Below, in pieces: positions 7,687 to 16,650 of a stretch of 64,000 nucleotides of DNA (positions are counted from its first letter, which is position 1; each line of letters begins with the position of its first letter). Source of the stretch: 2-12-FULL-35-15 sp036386835 (GTDB lineage Bacteria; Bacteroidota; Bacteroidia; 2-12-FULL-35-15); contig DASVUX010000011.1 of NCBI GenBank assembly GCA_036386835.1, positions 558,001 to 622,000 on the forward strand. The letters run 5' to 3'. The translations under genes and the position numbers were made by a program. The notes under the pieces are model-generated. The model saw only the letters and a program-made list of their open reading frames with translations, searched no databases and had not been told where the DNA came from.

Positions 7687-9780
7687 TTATTGAACGATCA
7701 TCTTTTTAGTAAATGATTTGCCGTTCAGTGATGTCCTGATAAAATAAACACCCTGGCTGTATTTTGACTGGTTTCCAACAGGCAGCAAATGTTCACCTTC
7801 GCCCATTTGATCATTGTACAATACATCAAGCTCTCTTCCAAGCACATCAGTAACGGTAATGTTTACAAATTGCTTTTCCGGCAGGTTAAGTTCTACCACA
7901 GTATTCTCAGCGATAGGGTTCGGATAGAGGTTGAACCCACTGAAAGAAGCTAGATCCTCAACTCCTGTTGTTACACCACTGATGTTAATGTCATCGATGT
8001 AAACGTAATTTCCACCGTCACTTGTAAACCTGAACATGAAGTAAAGGTTGGTTTGATTCACAAAACCGGAAAGGGTTGCCGACTGCTCTACCCACTGAGT
8101 TGCATTCGGAACATAAGTGCCTGTAACCACACCGCCTGAATTAAGAGTGGCACCCGTTAAGCTTTTTCTTAATGTCCATGACATCCCGCAATTGGTAGAA
8201 ACAAACAATTGTAATTTGTCCGTATTTGAGGAATTACGCTGGGCAAAAGCGGTCTTGAAGGTGAACATCGGTGAAGTGCCGGTGATAGCCGTCATATCGA
8301 TCGAAGGGCCTATTAATTCATCTACATAACCTGAATACGTGCTAAGGTTCCCGATCATTGCCGATTTTGTCCCCGTGGCAGCGGCAGTGCCGGTCTGCAC
8401 CCATGTGTTGCCTCCCGGTGACTGGTTGCGTACAACCCATGTTGAGTTTGGCAGGGCGCTGGCCTCAAAGCCTTCCTGGTAAACCGAACCGGTAAACGAG
8501 GCGGTATTGGAGTTTACAGTTACGTACCCGGGTTTGGTTACACTAACCGTTCCTGATGCATTTGTAACAGAAAGCGTCACATCATAAATGCCTGGTGTGT
8601 TATATTGAATCTCAGGAACAGAATCAGTGGAAGTGGATGGAGTTCCGCCCGGGAATGTCCAGCTCCAGCTTGTAGGGTTGCCGTTCCAGGATGCATCGGT
8701 GAATGTGAGTGAATTGCCCTGGCAAACAGTATTGCTGCTGTTGTCAGAAATGAAGTCGGCCTGGCATAAAACCACCGGGGTGCTTATACCTGTTGCAGTC
8801 AGGTTTGCTGCCGTCCATAATGAATTACGCTGTCCTGCACCGCTGTTCAGCGCTGCCCTCATCCTTGTTTTTTGTCCTGGTGTGAACATATTGGAGCAAT
8901 ACGAATATTCCATGAAGTTCTGAACATTCTCAACCACGCCAGGTGTACAGGTGGCATCTGTAAGGTTACAGGTAGTATGTCCCTTGGTTACCGGTGTATC
9001 CGTAACATTATCATCACCGCACGCTACGCCCGGGCTGTTCGAGTTCCCCCACACATGCTGCAGGTTCAGGAAGTGCCCGATCTCGTGCGTAAGTGCCCTT
9101 GAGCGCTGCGGCATCCCTGTTCCGATACTTCCAATATAGGTTGAAAGAATAATAATCCCATCGGTATTAGTTGGCCATGCAGTACCCGGTAAATAAGCGT
9201 AACCTGCCGCACCGCTTGTTATGGTTTTAACCACCCATACATTCAGGTATTTGCTTCTTGGCCAGTAATTCAGTTTTGAGCTTTCATCACCGATATTGGT
9301 CTCATCGGAAAAAATCCTGTCAATCCCGTTAGTACAATTACCGTTAGGATCTTTTCTTGCCAGTTCGAATTCTATTTCACTGTCAGCTGTAGTTCCGGTA
9401 AATGCAGGTACCACCGCAGAAATATCAGAGTTCATTTTGCGAAAATCCTCGTTCAGGATGCGCATCTGATCATGGATCTGGGCGTCAGAAATATTCTCCG
9501 GACCGTTTTGATGGATAATGTGAAATACTACCGGGATCTTATAGATCGGTGGCATCAAAGGGCCCCTCTGCTGATCTGTATAGCCTTCAGCCGCAGCTTT
9601 GGTGTCAAGGACAGAAAGACGTTCTTCTTCAGCGAGGTATGCCGACTTAAGCTCAGGATGAGCGTTCAGGGAACGGTGCACCATTTCATCAGTGTGGCAG
9701 TATTTGTGTTGCGCAAAGGCCCCGGTGCCCGCTAAGAACAGGGAGAAAGCGGCAAAAAGGGATCTAGTTAATTTTTTCAT
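7687..9780 (-). CDS. T9SS-exported M43-type metalloprotease with PKD domain
   Basis: A 697-residue secreted zinc protease of the cytophagalysin/pappalysin type. It has a signal peptide (residues 1-23, ending AFAQ) and a short pro-region with VVFHIIH. The catalytic motif H232-EIGH-FLN-LQH242 is the long metzincin form with Asn in place of the usual Gly, with a downstream Met-turn region (NFMEYSYCSNMFTPGQ). A PKD domain follows near residues 340-420 (TWSWTFPGG-like), then a jelly-roll segment. The C-terminal T9SS type A sorting domain contains FNLYPNPIAENTVVE and ends KKMIVQ. It should be exported across the outer membrane and either released or anchored. It forms a single-gene unit. Confidence 0.93.
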   Translation of the reverse strand: MKKLTRSLFAAFSLFLAGTGAFAQHKYCHTDEMVHRSLNAHPELKSAYLAEEERLSVLDTKAAAEGYTDQQRGPLMPPIYKIPVVFHIIHQNGPENISDAQIHDQMRILNEDFRKMNSDISAVVPAFTGTTADSEIEFELARKDPNGNCTNGIDRIFSDETNIGDESSKLNYWPRSKYLNVWVVKTITSGAAGYAYLPGTAWPTNTDGIIILSTYIGSIGTGMPQRSRALTHEIGHFLNLQHVWGNSNSPGVACGDDNVTDTPVTKGHTTCNLTDATCTPGVVENVQNFMEYSYCSNMFTPGQKTRMRAALNSGAGQRNSLWTAANLTATGISTPVVLCQADFISDNSSNTVCQGNSLTFTDASWNGNPTSWSWTFPGGTPSTSTDSVPEIQYNTPGIYDVTLSVTNASGTVSVTKPGYVTVNSNTASFTGSVYQEGFEASALPNSTWVVRNQSPGGNTWVQTGTAAATGTKSAMIGNLSTYSGYVDELIGPSIDMTAITGTSPMFTFKTAFAQRNSSNTDKLQLFVSTNCGMSWTLRKSLTGATLNSGGVVTGTYVPNATQWVEQSATLSGFVNQTNLYFMFRFTSDGGNYVYIDDINISGVTTGVEDLASFSGFNLYPNPIAENTVVELNLPEKQFVNITVTDVLGRELDVLYNDQMGEGEHLLPVGNQSKYSQGVYFIRTSLNGKSFTKKMIVQ

Positions 9781-9825
9781 TTAGTAGCATTTAATAATTT
9801 ATAAATCTGTTTTTTAGGGAGCGTT

Positions 9826-10569
9826 TTATTCGTAATCTTTTATAGATGAAAGTACATCTTTAATGCTGTTCAGGTTTTCCATGAGCTTCAGGTATTTTTC
9901 AGAAACCACAGTAGGCTCGGAGAGCTCATTGTTTACTTTGTATGAGATAAAATCCTCAACCCTGCTGAAATCCTCTCTTTCGGCCGAACGGATCCCAGAT
10001 TGCATCTCGGTATTCACTATTCCCGGGGCGATTGAAAAAATCCGGAAAGGCTTATGAATATTATCCATGGGATGCTGGGCCCTTACTTTCTGCTCTTCAT
10101 CAACCACCCTGCTGAACATATCCAGTCCTGCTTTTGATGAACAATATACTGCCCAGCCGTCTATCGGATTTTTTCCTGCTCCCGAACTTATATTCAGGAT
10201 CACTTTTTCACAATCAACAGTATTATAGCAATCAATAAATGAGTTGGTAAGAACACTTGGTGCTATCAGGTTCAACGTATAATTCTTTATTATGGTATCC
10301 GCCTGTAGTTTCCCCACAGGCTTGATAAAACCTAGTGCGCCTGCATTATTGATAAGATAAATCTTTTGTGCATTTGCGTGAAGGTCAAACTTAAAATCAC
10401 TTATAGCTGCAGCGTCTGTAAGGTCCACATAAAAATGGCTGTAATTAGGATGCTCAATGGTTTTCTGCCTTGAAATCCCGATCACATAATTTGAAGGATT
10501 CTTCAACAGATGATCTGCAAATGCTTTCCCGATTCCCCGGCTAGTCCCTGTAATATAATAATAATTCAA
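9826..10569 (-). CDS. Short-chain dehydrogenase/reductase (SDR)
   Basis: A cytoplasmic NAD(P)-dependent oxidoreductase of the classical SDR fold. Visible signatures are the cofactor loop TGTSRGIG close to the N-terminus, NNAG, the catalytic Ser (NISSGAG) and the YCSSK active-site Tyr/Lys pair, then SIAPGIVNTEMQ. The pattern resembles the sepiapterin-reductase or benzil-reductase group, but the substrate cannot be read from sequence. I chose the TTG at 10569, which puts TGxxxGIG eight residues from the start. A TTG at 10620 would start inside a hairpin. No ATG is available. Confidence 0.82.
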   Translation of the reverse strand: MNYYYITGTSRGIGKAFADHLLKNPSNYVIGISRQKTIEHPNYSHFYVDLTDAAAISDFKFDLHANAQKIYLINNAGALGFIKPVGKLQADTIIKNYTLNLIAPSVLTNSFIDCYNTVDCEKVILNISSGAGKNPIDGWAVYCSSKAGLDMFSRVVDEEQKVRAQHPMDNIHKPFRIFSIAPGIVNTEMQSGIRSAEREDFSRVEDFISYKVNNELSEPTVVSEKYLKLMENLNSIKDVLSSIKDYE

Positions 10570-10611
10570 ATTCTTTTTTTTAAGGAATATAAAGTTAACG
10601 AATGGAAACGA

Positions 10612-10645
10612 AGAAAGCAAGAACTTTTTGTGCTCTTGCTTTCCT
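10612..10645 (-). terminator. Hairpin after the cystathionine synthase/lyase gene
   Basis: GAAAGCAAGAAC pairs with GCTCTTGCTTTC (one mismatch), located between the stop at 10671 and the SDR gene. The T tract is weak, so termination may be partial. Confidence 0.5.
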
Positions 10646-10670
10646 TTAAATCAGCTATATAAACTGTGAA

Positions 10671-11831
10671 TTACTGATCGAGTGCCTGCTTCAGGTCCGC
10701 AATAAGGTCGTCAATATCCTCTATGCCCACACTGAGTCTTAAAAGAGATTCCACAACACCTGCCTTGTCGCGTTCCGCTTTCGGGATAGATGCATGGGTC
10801 ATGCTTGCGGGATGGTTGATGAGGGATTCTACTCCTCCAAGTGATTCCGCCAAAGAAAAAACTTTCATGCTTGAAGCGATCCTGAACGCTTCTTCCTGGC
10901 TGTTTCCCTTAATGGAGAAAGAGATCATGCCGCCAAAGTCTCGCATCTGTTTTTTAGCAATATCATGGTTGTGGCTATCCGGGAAGCCAGGCCAGTACAG
11001 CTTATCTATTTTAGGATGGGTTTTAAGGAACTCAGCCACTTTCCGGCCGTTATAGCAATGCCGCTCCATGCGTATATGAAGTGTTTTTATCCCCCTGAGA
11101 ACAAGGAAGCTGTCCATCGGGCCGGGAGTGGCCCCGCAGCTGTTATGAATAAACGCAAGCTGCGTATAAAGCTCTTCATTGCTCATACAAAGCGCTCCCA
11201 TAATCACATCGCTGTGGCCGCCAAGGTACTTGGTCACAGAATGCATAACGATATCAGCACCCAGGGCAAGCGGATTCTGAAGATAAGGGGAAGCGAATGT
11301 ATTGTCAACTGCACAGATGAGCTTGTTCTCTTTCGCGATCTTAACACATGCTTCAATGTCAATGATCTGCATTGTAGGATTGGTAGGTGTTTCCAGCCAG
11401 ATCATTTTGGTGTTCGCATTTACTGTTTTCCTTATGTTATTGACGTCCTTCATGTCAATAAAATGGAATTTGATTCCGAAGTTGGCGAAAACTTTGGTGA
11501 ACATCCTGAACGACCCGCCATAAAGATCATCACCGGTGATCACTTCATCACCCGGGCGGAGCAATTTCATTACAGCATCCGTAGCACCCATTCCGCTGGA
11601 AAAGCATAAGCCATATTTTGCACCTTCAAGTTCTGCAATACATTTCTCAAGTGCCGAACGGGTAGGGTTCTTTCCGCGGGCGTAAGCATAGCCTTTATGG
11701 TTGCCCGGACTTTCCTGTGTATATGTGGATGTCTGGTATATTGGCGTCATGATCGCGCCTGTAGTCGGATCAGGCTCCTGCCCCGCATGAATCGCTTTGG
11801 TCCCGAAGCCAAGATTTTTTGAGTCTCTCAT
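10671..11831 (-). CDS. Cystathionine gamma-synthase/gamma-lyase family PLP enzyme
   Basis: Cytoplasmic pyridoxal-phosphate enzyme of trans-sulfuration that interconverts homoserine esters, cystathionine and cysteine. Its 386 residues are a full-length fold: GFGTKAIHAGQ and TPIYQTSTY at the N-terminus, YARGKNPTR, the cofactor region FSSGMGATDAV, the NPT motif LETPTNPTMQ, and the Schiff-base Lys in SVTKYLGGHSD. SLGGVESLINHPASMTH near the C-terminus is typical of the family. Sequence alone does not separate synthase (methionine side) from lyase (cysteine side). It is transcribed alone, divergent from the Cys-rich protein gene. ATG start. Confidence 0.92.
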   Translation of the reverse strand: MRDSKNLGFGTKAIHAGQEPDPTTGAIMTPIYQTSTYTQESPGNHKGYAYARGKNPTRSALEKCIAELEGAKYGLCFSSGMGATDAVMKLLRPGDEVITGDDLYGGSFRMFTKVFANFGIKFHFIDMKDVNNIRKTVNANTKMIWLETPTNPTMQIIDIEACVKIAKENKLICAVDNTFASPYLQNPLALGADIVMHSVTKYLGGHSDVIMGALCMSNEELYTQLAFIHNSCGATPGPMDSFLVLRGIKTLHIRMERHCYNGRKVAEFLKTHPKIDKLYWPGFPDSHNHDIAKKQMRDFGGMISFSIKGNSQEEAFRIASSMKVFSLAESLGGVESLINHPASMTHASIPKAERDKAGVVESLLRLSVGIEDIDDLIADLKQALDQ

Positions 11832-11920
11832 AGGTTTTATTTTACAGTTGTAAAGGTAAAATTATTTAGAGGATTAGCGATATCGAATCATTTTCAATTT
11901 TTCGTATCTTTACACCGCAA

Positions 11921-12322
11921 ATGAACACCCCCCGTAAAATAACCTCATTTTTTTTAGCACTGACCTTCCTGGTCTCCAGCCTGGGATTCACTGCTAATAA
12001 AATGGTATGCATGAAGAGCGGAAAATCCAGGCTTTCGTTGGTAAATATCAAGGATTGCTGTGCCGAACCGGAAGCTCCCGGAGCTGCGCTGGCCTCTGAT
12101 TGCTGTGACATAACAAATACTTTTTTTGACCTTGGCGATCTGCGGAACGCCCCGGGCAATGAGATTGCCCAGCCGGTTGTCTTAACTTCGTTTTTTTTAC
12201 CCGCTTCTCCTTTCTTTAATTTTAATTCAGTTTCTAATAAACTGATTATTTCTTTTGCCGACCTTCCGCCTCCAAGAGGAGGAAGAGCATTACTTTCCTT
12301 TATTTCCATTCTTATTATATAA
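11921..12322 (+). CDS. Small exported Cys-rich protein, metal-cluster partner
   Basis: A 133-residue protein with a signal peptide (ITSFFLALTFLVSSLGFTA). It has one MVCMKSGK motif (Cys30), two Cys pairs (Cys46-47 in KDCCAEP, Cys61-62 in SDCCDI) and a late LPPPRGG motif before a hydrophobic tail. From memory this layout matches the Bacteroidota family called HYC_CC_PP, found beside TonB receptors and HMA proteins; I could not verify that here. It stands immediately upstream of such a receptor and an HMA protein, so a periplasmic metal-handling role is likely. A long frame on the opposite strand is a shadow. Confidence 0.75.
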   Translation: MNTPRKITSFFLALTFLVSSLGFTANKMVCMKSGKSRLSLVNIKDCCAEPEAPGAALASDCCDITNTFFDLGDLRNAPGNEIAQPVVLTSFFLPASPFFNFNSVSNKLIISFADLPPPRGGRALLSFISILII

Positions 12323-12418
12323 TTATCCTGATTGCTGTGGACAAGGTCCATGGCTGAGTGATAAGGCCTGATGGCCTCTCTTTCATATTTCCTGCAATAG
12401 GAAACCAATCAAGATAAA

Positions 12419-14635
12419 ATGAAACATATCCCTGTTATTTTACTTTTACTGATCGTGCGATCTGCTTCAGCGCAGTTCACCTCCGGAAAAATCCTGGGTG
12501 CTGGCGACAAAGGTTTAACGGAAGCTTTACCGGGAGCAAATGTGCATTGGCTCGGAACAACTACAGGCGCTTCTGCTGATGCCAACGGTATGTTTGTAAT
12601 TGCAGACCCTGATTCCGTCCCGCAAAAGCTTGTCATCAGCATGATGGGTTACCGCCCTGATACTATCAGCATTGCAAGTACCGGAAGATCAGATATCCGG
12701 GTCGTACTTAAAAATACTATTATGCTGAATGCAGTAAGTGTTGAAGCGAAACAAGCCACGACTTCATATTCGACAATCAAGCCAATCAATACTGAAACCC
12801 TTGGCAAGAAAGAGTTGCTGAAGGCCGCATGCTGTAATATCTCTGAAAGCTTCAGTACGAATGCCTCGGTAGATGTAGCTTTTACTGATGCCGTGTCGGG
12901 TGCAAAGAAGATCCAGATGCTGGGGCTGGATGGTGTTTATACCCAGGTGCTTTCGGAAAATATGCCGATGCTGCGCGGTTTGTCAGCAGCATACGGTTTG
13001 AATTACATTCCCGGAACGTGGGTGGAGAATATTATGGTAACGAAAGGTACCGGCTCTGTTGTCAACGGCTATGAAAGCATTTCAGGCCAGATCAACCTGG
13101 AGTTCCTTAAGCCCTCAGAACAAACCAAGCGCTTATTCATAAACCTTTATGGAAATCACAAAGGCCGGGCAGAAGCCAACATTCATCTTACTCCTAAAAT
13201 TAACGGGAAGTGGAGTACGATGCTGTTTACTCATGCAAGCTCAAATACTATGAAGCAGGACATGAATAAAGACGGTTTCCTGGATATGCCGCTGACTCAG
13301 CAGTATAGCGCGTTTAACCGGTGGGATTATAATAACGGGAAAAATTTCGAGTCTCAATTCGGAGTAAAGGGCTTATATGAAACACGGCAGGGTGGACAAT
13401 CCGGGTTCAATTATAAAGAAGATAGCGGGACTACGAAAGCTTATGGAATAGGTATTAATACAAGGCAGGTGGAAGGCTTCTTAAAAACAGGATTCCTGTT
13501 TCCTTCTACACCCTACAAGAGTGTGGGAATCCAGCTCTCAGGCAAAATCCAGCAGCAGGATATGTATTTCGGGTTAAGGAAATACCAAGGGGAGCAGCAA
13601 AGCCTTTATGCCAACCTGATTTATGCGAATATTATACGGACAACAGACCATAAGTACAAGCTTGGTGTTAGCTATCTCCTGGATGATTATAATGAAAGCT
13701 TTAATGATTCAGCTTTCACGAGGCAGGAAAGCGTGCCGGGGATCTTCGCTGAATATACGTATACCCATGCAGAGAACTTCTCGCTGGTGGCAGGTGTGAG
13801 AGAAGATTATCATAACATACACGGACTCCAGTTCACTCCGCGTCTTCACCTGAGGTATAACCCTGTGAAAAATACTACGCTCCGCCTTTCAGGAGGAAGG
13901 GGTTTCCGATCACCGAATATGTTTGTGGAAAACCAGTCGGTTTTCGCCAGTTCACGCGTGATCATTTTTAAGGAAGCGCCAAGGGCTGAGATCGCATGGA
14001 ATTATGGGATAAGTGTCAACCAGCAATTTAAACTGTTCACGAATGATGCTTTTATCAATGTTGATTTTTTTCGCACCGATTTTCAAAATCAGCTGATCGT
14101 AGATGTTGACCAGCATGTGAATAAGATCGTTTTTTATAATCTGAATGGAAGATCCTATTCACACAGCTTACAGGTTGATATGGGGTTTGAACCGCTCGAG
14201 GAATTTGCAGTAAAACTTGCTTATAAATGGTACGATGTAAAAACAACATACAATTACGAATTGCTGGATAAGCCTTATGTACCCAGGCACCGTATCATGC
14301 TGAACATGGCCTATTCCACTTATATGGAGATCTGGAAGTTTGACATTACCGGGAACTGGTTCGGCCGCGGCCGCATCCCAAGTACAGTGCTGAGCCCTGC
14401 TGAATACCAGCTTCCGAAGCATTCGAGGGAATATTTTTTGCTGCAGGCACAGGTAACTAAAAAATTCAGAAAGTTTGAATTGTACCTCGGGTGTGAGAAC
14501 GCGCTTAATTATACGCAGAGCAATCCGATTGTTGCTGCAGATAGCCCTTTTGGGCCGAATTTTGATGCATCAATGATCTACGCTCCTATAGAAGGACGGA
14601 TCATATATGCAGGATTAAGATTAGAAATAAAATAA
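12419..14635 (+). CDS. TonB-dependent receptor, probable copper/heavy-metal type
   Basis: A 738-residue outer-membrane gated channel. It has a signal peptide (residues 1-18), a carboxypeptidase-regulatory-like domain (about 20-100), a plug domain (about 115-230, with KIQMLGLDGVYTQ and VTKGTGSVVNGYESISGQIN) and a 22-strand barrel ending in an aromatic-rich strand (IIYAGLRLEIK). The plug carries a Cys138-Cys139 pair within LLKAACCNISESF, unusual for a sugar or siderophore receptor. With the Cys-rich protein upstream and the HMA protein 19 bases downstream, I infer uptake of a thiophilic metal, most likely copper. Substrate not proven. Confidence 0.88.
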   Translation: MKHIPVILLLLIVRSASAQFTSGKILGAGDKGLTEALPGANVHWLGTTTGASADANGMFVIADPDSVPQKLVISMMGYRPDTISIASTGRSDIRVVLKNTIMLNAVSVEAKQATTSYSTIKPINTETLGKKELLKAACCNISESFSTNASVDVAFTDAVSGAKKIQMLGLDGVYTQVLSENMPMLRGLSAAYGLNYIPGTWVENIMVTKGTGSVVNGYESISGQINLEFLKPSEQTKRLFINLYGNHKGRAEANIHLTPKINGKWSTMLFTHASSNTMKQDMNKDGFLDMPLTQQYSAFNRWDYNNGKNFESQFGVKGLYETRQGGQSGFNYKEDSGTTKAYGIGINTRQVEGFLKTGFLFPSTPYKSVGIQLSGKIQQQDMYFGLRKYQGEQQSLYANLIYANIIRTTDHKYKLGVSYLLDDYNESFNDSAFTRQESVPGIFAEYTYTHAENFSLVAGVREDYHNIHGLQFTPRLHLRYNPVKNTTLRLSGGRGFRSPNMFVENQSVFASSRVIIFKEAPRAEIAWNYGISVNQQFKLFTNDAFINVDFFRTDFQNQLIVDVDQHVNKIVFYNLNGRSYSHSLQVDMGFEPLEEFAVKLAYKWYDVKTTYNYELLDKPYVPRHRIMLNMAYSTYMEIWKFDITGNWFGRGRIPSTVLSPAEYQLPKHSREYFLLQAQVTKKFRKFELYLGCENALNYTQSNPIVAADSPFGPNFDASMIYAPIEGRIIYAGLRLEIK

Positions 14636-14654
14636 CAAACAATAAACAGAAATT

Positions 14655-15011
14655 ATGAAAACTATGAAATCAATCTCGATCATGATCCTTTTAGTGATCA
14701 CCGCTTTTAAAATGTCAGCCCAGGAGAAGAGTGCTGAGGTAAAAATCAAGACCTCAGCTGTATGCGAAATGTGCAAGGAAACCCTTGAGAAGAACCTTGC
14801 TTTTGAAAAGGGAATTAAGAAGTCCGTCCTTGATGTGGATTCCAAGGTTATAACAGTGACCTATAATCCGCAGAAAACGAGTCCAGCAGCGATCAGGAAC
14901 GCAATAGCAAAAACAGGATACGATGCAGATGATGTGCCGGCACTAAAAAAAGCCCATGATAAGCTTGATGACTGCTGTAAAAAGGGGGCAGTTTGTAACG
15001 ATAATAAATAG
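14655..15011 (+). CDS. Periplasmic heavy-metal-associated (HMA) domain protein
   Basis: A 118-residue exported MerP/Atx1-like protein. It has a signal peptide ending KMSAQ and a ferredoxin-like HMA domain with metal-binding Cys37 and Cys40 in CEMC. The fold strands follow (KSVLDVDSKVITVTYNPQ, AIRNAIAKTGYDADDV). A C-terminal extension adds three more Cys (Cys107, Cys108, Cys114). It could pass metal to or from the co-transcribed TonB receptor. It is the last gene of the three-gene set. Confidence 0.85.
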   Translation: MKTMKSISIMILLVITAFKMSAQEKSAEVKIKTSAVCEMCKETLEKNLAFEKGIKKSVLDVDSKVITVTYNPQKTSPAAIRNAIAKTGYDADDVPALKKAHDKLDDCCKKGAVCNDNK

Positions 15012-15063
15012 TTTGATTAGTTGAATGGAGGATTGTTAATTTAGCCTGGGTGTATATTCGAAG

Positions 15064-15120
15064 TCTTGTCATTTTTCCGGGAAGCTATCGCACTTTCTCG
15101 ACTTTGCTCAAATGACATCG
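15064..15120. repeat. Diverged copy of the CTCGAC/AAATGAC palindromic repeat
   Basis: CTTGTCATTTTTCC and CACTTTCTCGACTTTGCTCAAATGACAT match arms of the tandem array at 3430-4035 in degenerate form. It occupies the gap between the HMA gene and the carbonic anhydrase-like gene. Nothing else was seen in this 193-base gap. Confidence 0.5.
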
Positions 15121-15204
15121 TACATACGCAGACCCCTAACAATAACTATACTCAATCAACCAACCCGAGCCTAAATAACCATTAACTTTTAACTTCTTCA
15201 AAAA

Positions 15205-15726
15205 ATGGCATTAATAAAACCAGTAAAAGGAATACATCCGAAATTTGGAAACGATTGTTATCTCGCAGAGAATTCAACTATTGTGGGTGATGTGGTGATG
15301 GGTGATCAGTGCAGTATTTGGTTCAACGCGGTTGTGCGCGGAGATGTGAATTCGATCCGCATGGGAAATAAAGTGAATGTGCAGGATGGCGCTGTTATTC
15401 ATTGCACGTATGAGAAAACCAAAGTTGTTATAGGAGACAACGTTTCAATCGGTCATAATGCTTTGGTTCACGGCTGTAAGATTGATGATAATGTTCTGAT
15501 AGGAATGGGTGCCATTGTGATGGATAACTGCGAGATAGGCAGCAATACGATCATTGCAGCCGGGGCTGTGGTCCTTGAAAATACCAAAGTTGAATCAGGG
15601 GTGATCTATGCAGGTGTTCCGGCTAAAAAGGTGAAGGATATCAACCAGGAATTGATCAGTGGGGAGATCAACCGAATTGCAAATAATTACATTATGTATA
15701 GCGGCTGGTTCAAGGATGAGAAGTAA
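15205..15726 (+). CDS. Gamma-carbonic anhydrase family hexapeptide protein
   Basis: A 173-residue left-handed beta-helix protein of the YrdA/PaaY type. The hexapeptide repeats run from about residue 25 to 140 (STIVGDVVMG, VIGDNVSIGHNALVHG, GVIYAGVPAKKV). Zn-binding His candidates are in VIHCT and in the SIGHNALVHG pair. Carbonic anhydrase activity is known for some members, but others are acyl-transfer or structural proteins, so the reaction is uncertain. ATG start. Convergent with murI. Confidence 0.9.
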   Translation: MALIKPVKGIHPKFGNDCYLAENSTIVGDVVMGDQCSIWFNAVVRGDVNSIRMGNKVNVQDGAVIHCTYEKTKVVIGDNVSIGHNALVHGCKIDDNVLIGMGAIVMDNCEIGSNTIIAAGAVVLENTKVESGVIYAGVPAKKVKDINQELISGEINRIANNYIMYSGWFKDEK

Positions 15727-15748
15727 GGGCTGAACTAATCCAGTTAGT

Positions 15749-16570
15749 TTACAATGCTAAATGTTTTGACTTCACCTCTTTCCCAAAAAACAAGCTTCCG
15801 GCAGCATCAAAATTCTCAGGTGAATCCGTAGTGAAGAATTCGAGAGAACTTCCTTTACTGATTCGTTCTTTCATTTCCGGATGGCGGAAAAGGTAATCGT
15901 GCAGGCTGGAAGCAATGATCTCGCCCTGTGAAAGCAGTGTGATCCCCGAAGGAAGGTATTTGCTGATCTTGTTGATAAGCAAAGGATAATGAGTACATCC
16001 AAGGATAATCGTATCTATATTCTTATCCTTACGAAGGAGGTTATTAAGGTTTTTCTTAATGTAAAAATCCGCGCCCTCGCTTTCAGCTTCATTATTCTCC
16101 ACCAGCGGTACCCACATCGGGCAGGCTTCCTGCTGAACTTTTATTTCCGGGAAAAACTTATTGATCTCAATAGGGTAAGAGCCTGATGCTACCGTTCCCG
16201 AGGTTCCTAAAACACCTACATGTTTGGTTTTGCTGTATTTCCCAACGATCTCAGTAGTAGGCCGGATAACGCCAAGGACACGTTTGTCAGGATCAAGTAC
16301 AGGAAGATCTTTTTGCTGGATATTCCTTAAAGCTTTGGCAGAAGCGGTATTACATGCAAGAATCACGAGCGGACAGCCTAGTTCAAATAGCTTTTTTACG
16401 CACTCGAGCGTGTATTCATAAACTGTTTCGAAAGATCGTGTACCGTAAGGGGCGCGGGCATTGTCGCCCAGGTAGATGTAATCATACTGCGGCAGGGCCT
16501 TTACAATTTCCTTTAAAACAGTTAACCCGCCATAACCTGAATCGAATACGCCAATAGGACTTTTGCTCAT
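15749..16570 (-). CDS. murI: Glutamate racemase
   Basis: Cytoplasmic cofactor-independent enzyme making D-glutamate for peptidoglycan. The N-terminal IGVFDSGYGGLTVLKE contains the first acid site, YLGDNARAPYG follows, then the two catalytic Cys in LACNTASAKALR and ILGCTHYPLL. Its 273 residues are a normal length. The ATG at 16570 (MSKSPIGVFDSG) is chosen; a TTG seven codons upstream is unlikely. It sits at the end of the bamA-ompH cluster and is separated from it by a terminator. Confidence 0.97.
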   Translation of the reverse strand: MSKSPIGVFDSGYGGLTVLKEIVKALPQYDYIYLGDNARAPYGTRSFETVYEYTLECVKKLFELGCPLVILACNTASAKALRNIQQKDLPVLDPDKRVLGVIRPTTEIVGKYSKTKHVGVLGTSGTVASGSYPIEINKFFPEIKVQQEACPMWVPLVENNEAESEGADFYIKKNLNNLLRKDKNIDTIILGCTHYPLLINKISKYLPSGITLLSQGEIIASSLHDYLFRHPEMKERISKGSSLEFFTTDSPENFDAAGSLFFGKEVKSKHLAL

Positions 16571-16601
16571 GCAGTTGATATTGCTTTTCAAATATACAAA
16601 T

Positions 16602-16636
16602 AAAAAAGCCCCCTGTTTTTGCAGGAGGCTTTTTGG
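16602..16636 (-). terminator. Terminator of the ompH/bamA transcription unit
   Basis: A 13-bp stem (AAAAAGCC-CCTG type, one mismatch) with a T-rich tail on the minus strand, between the second ompH stop and murI. Confidence 0.75.
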
Positions 16637-16650
16637 ATAGCTGTGGTAGG

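Noticed and set aside
10965..11609. 214-residue frame opposite the cystathionine enzyme
   Set aside because: It is antisense to a well-supported gene and has no recognisable domain.
11866..12408. 180-residue minus-strand frame over the Cys-rich protein gene
   Set aside because: The plus-strand gene has a signal peptide, paired Cys and the right neighbours, while the opposite frame has none.
12323..12418. Small hairpins in the gap before the metal TonB receptor
   Set aside because: Stems of about five pairs (TGGAC/GTCCA and AGGCC/GGCCT) are too short to call a terminator or RNA element.
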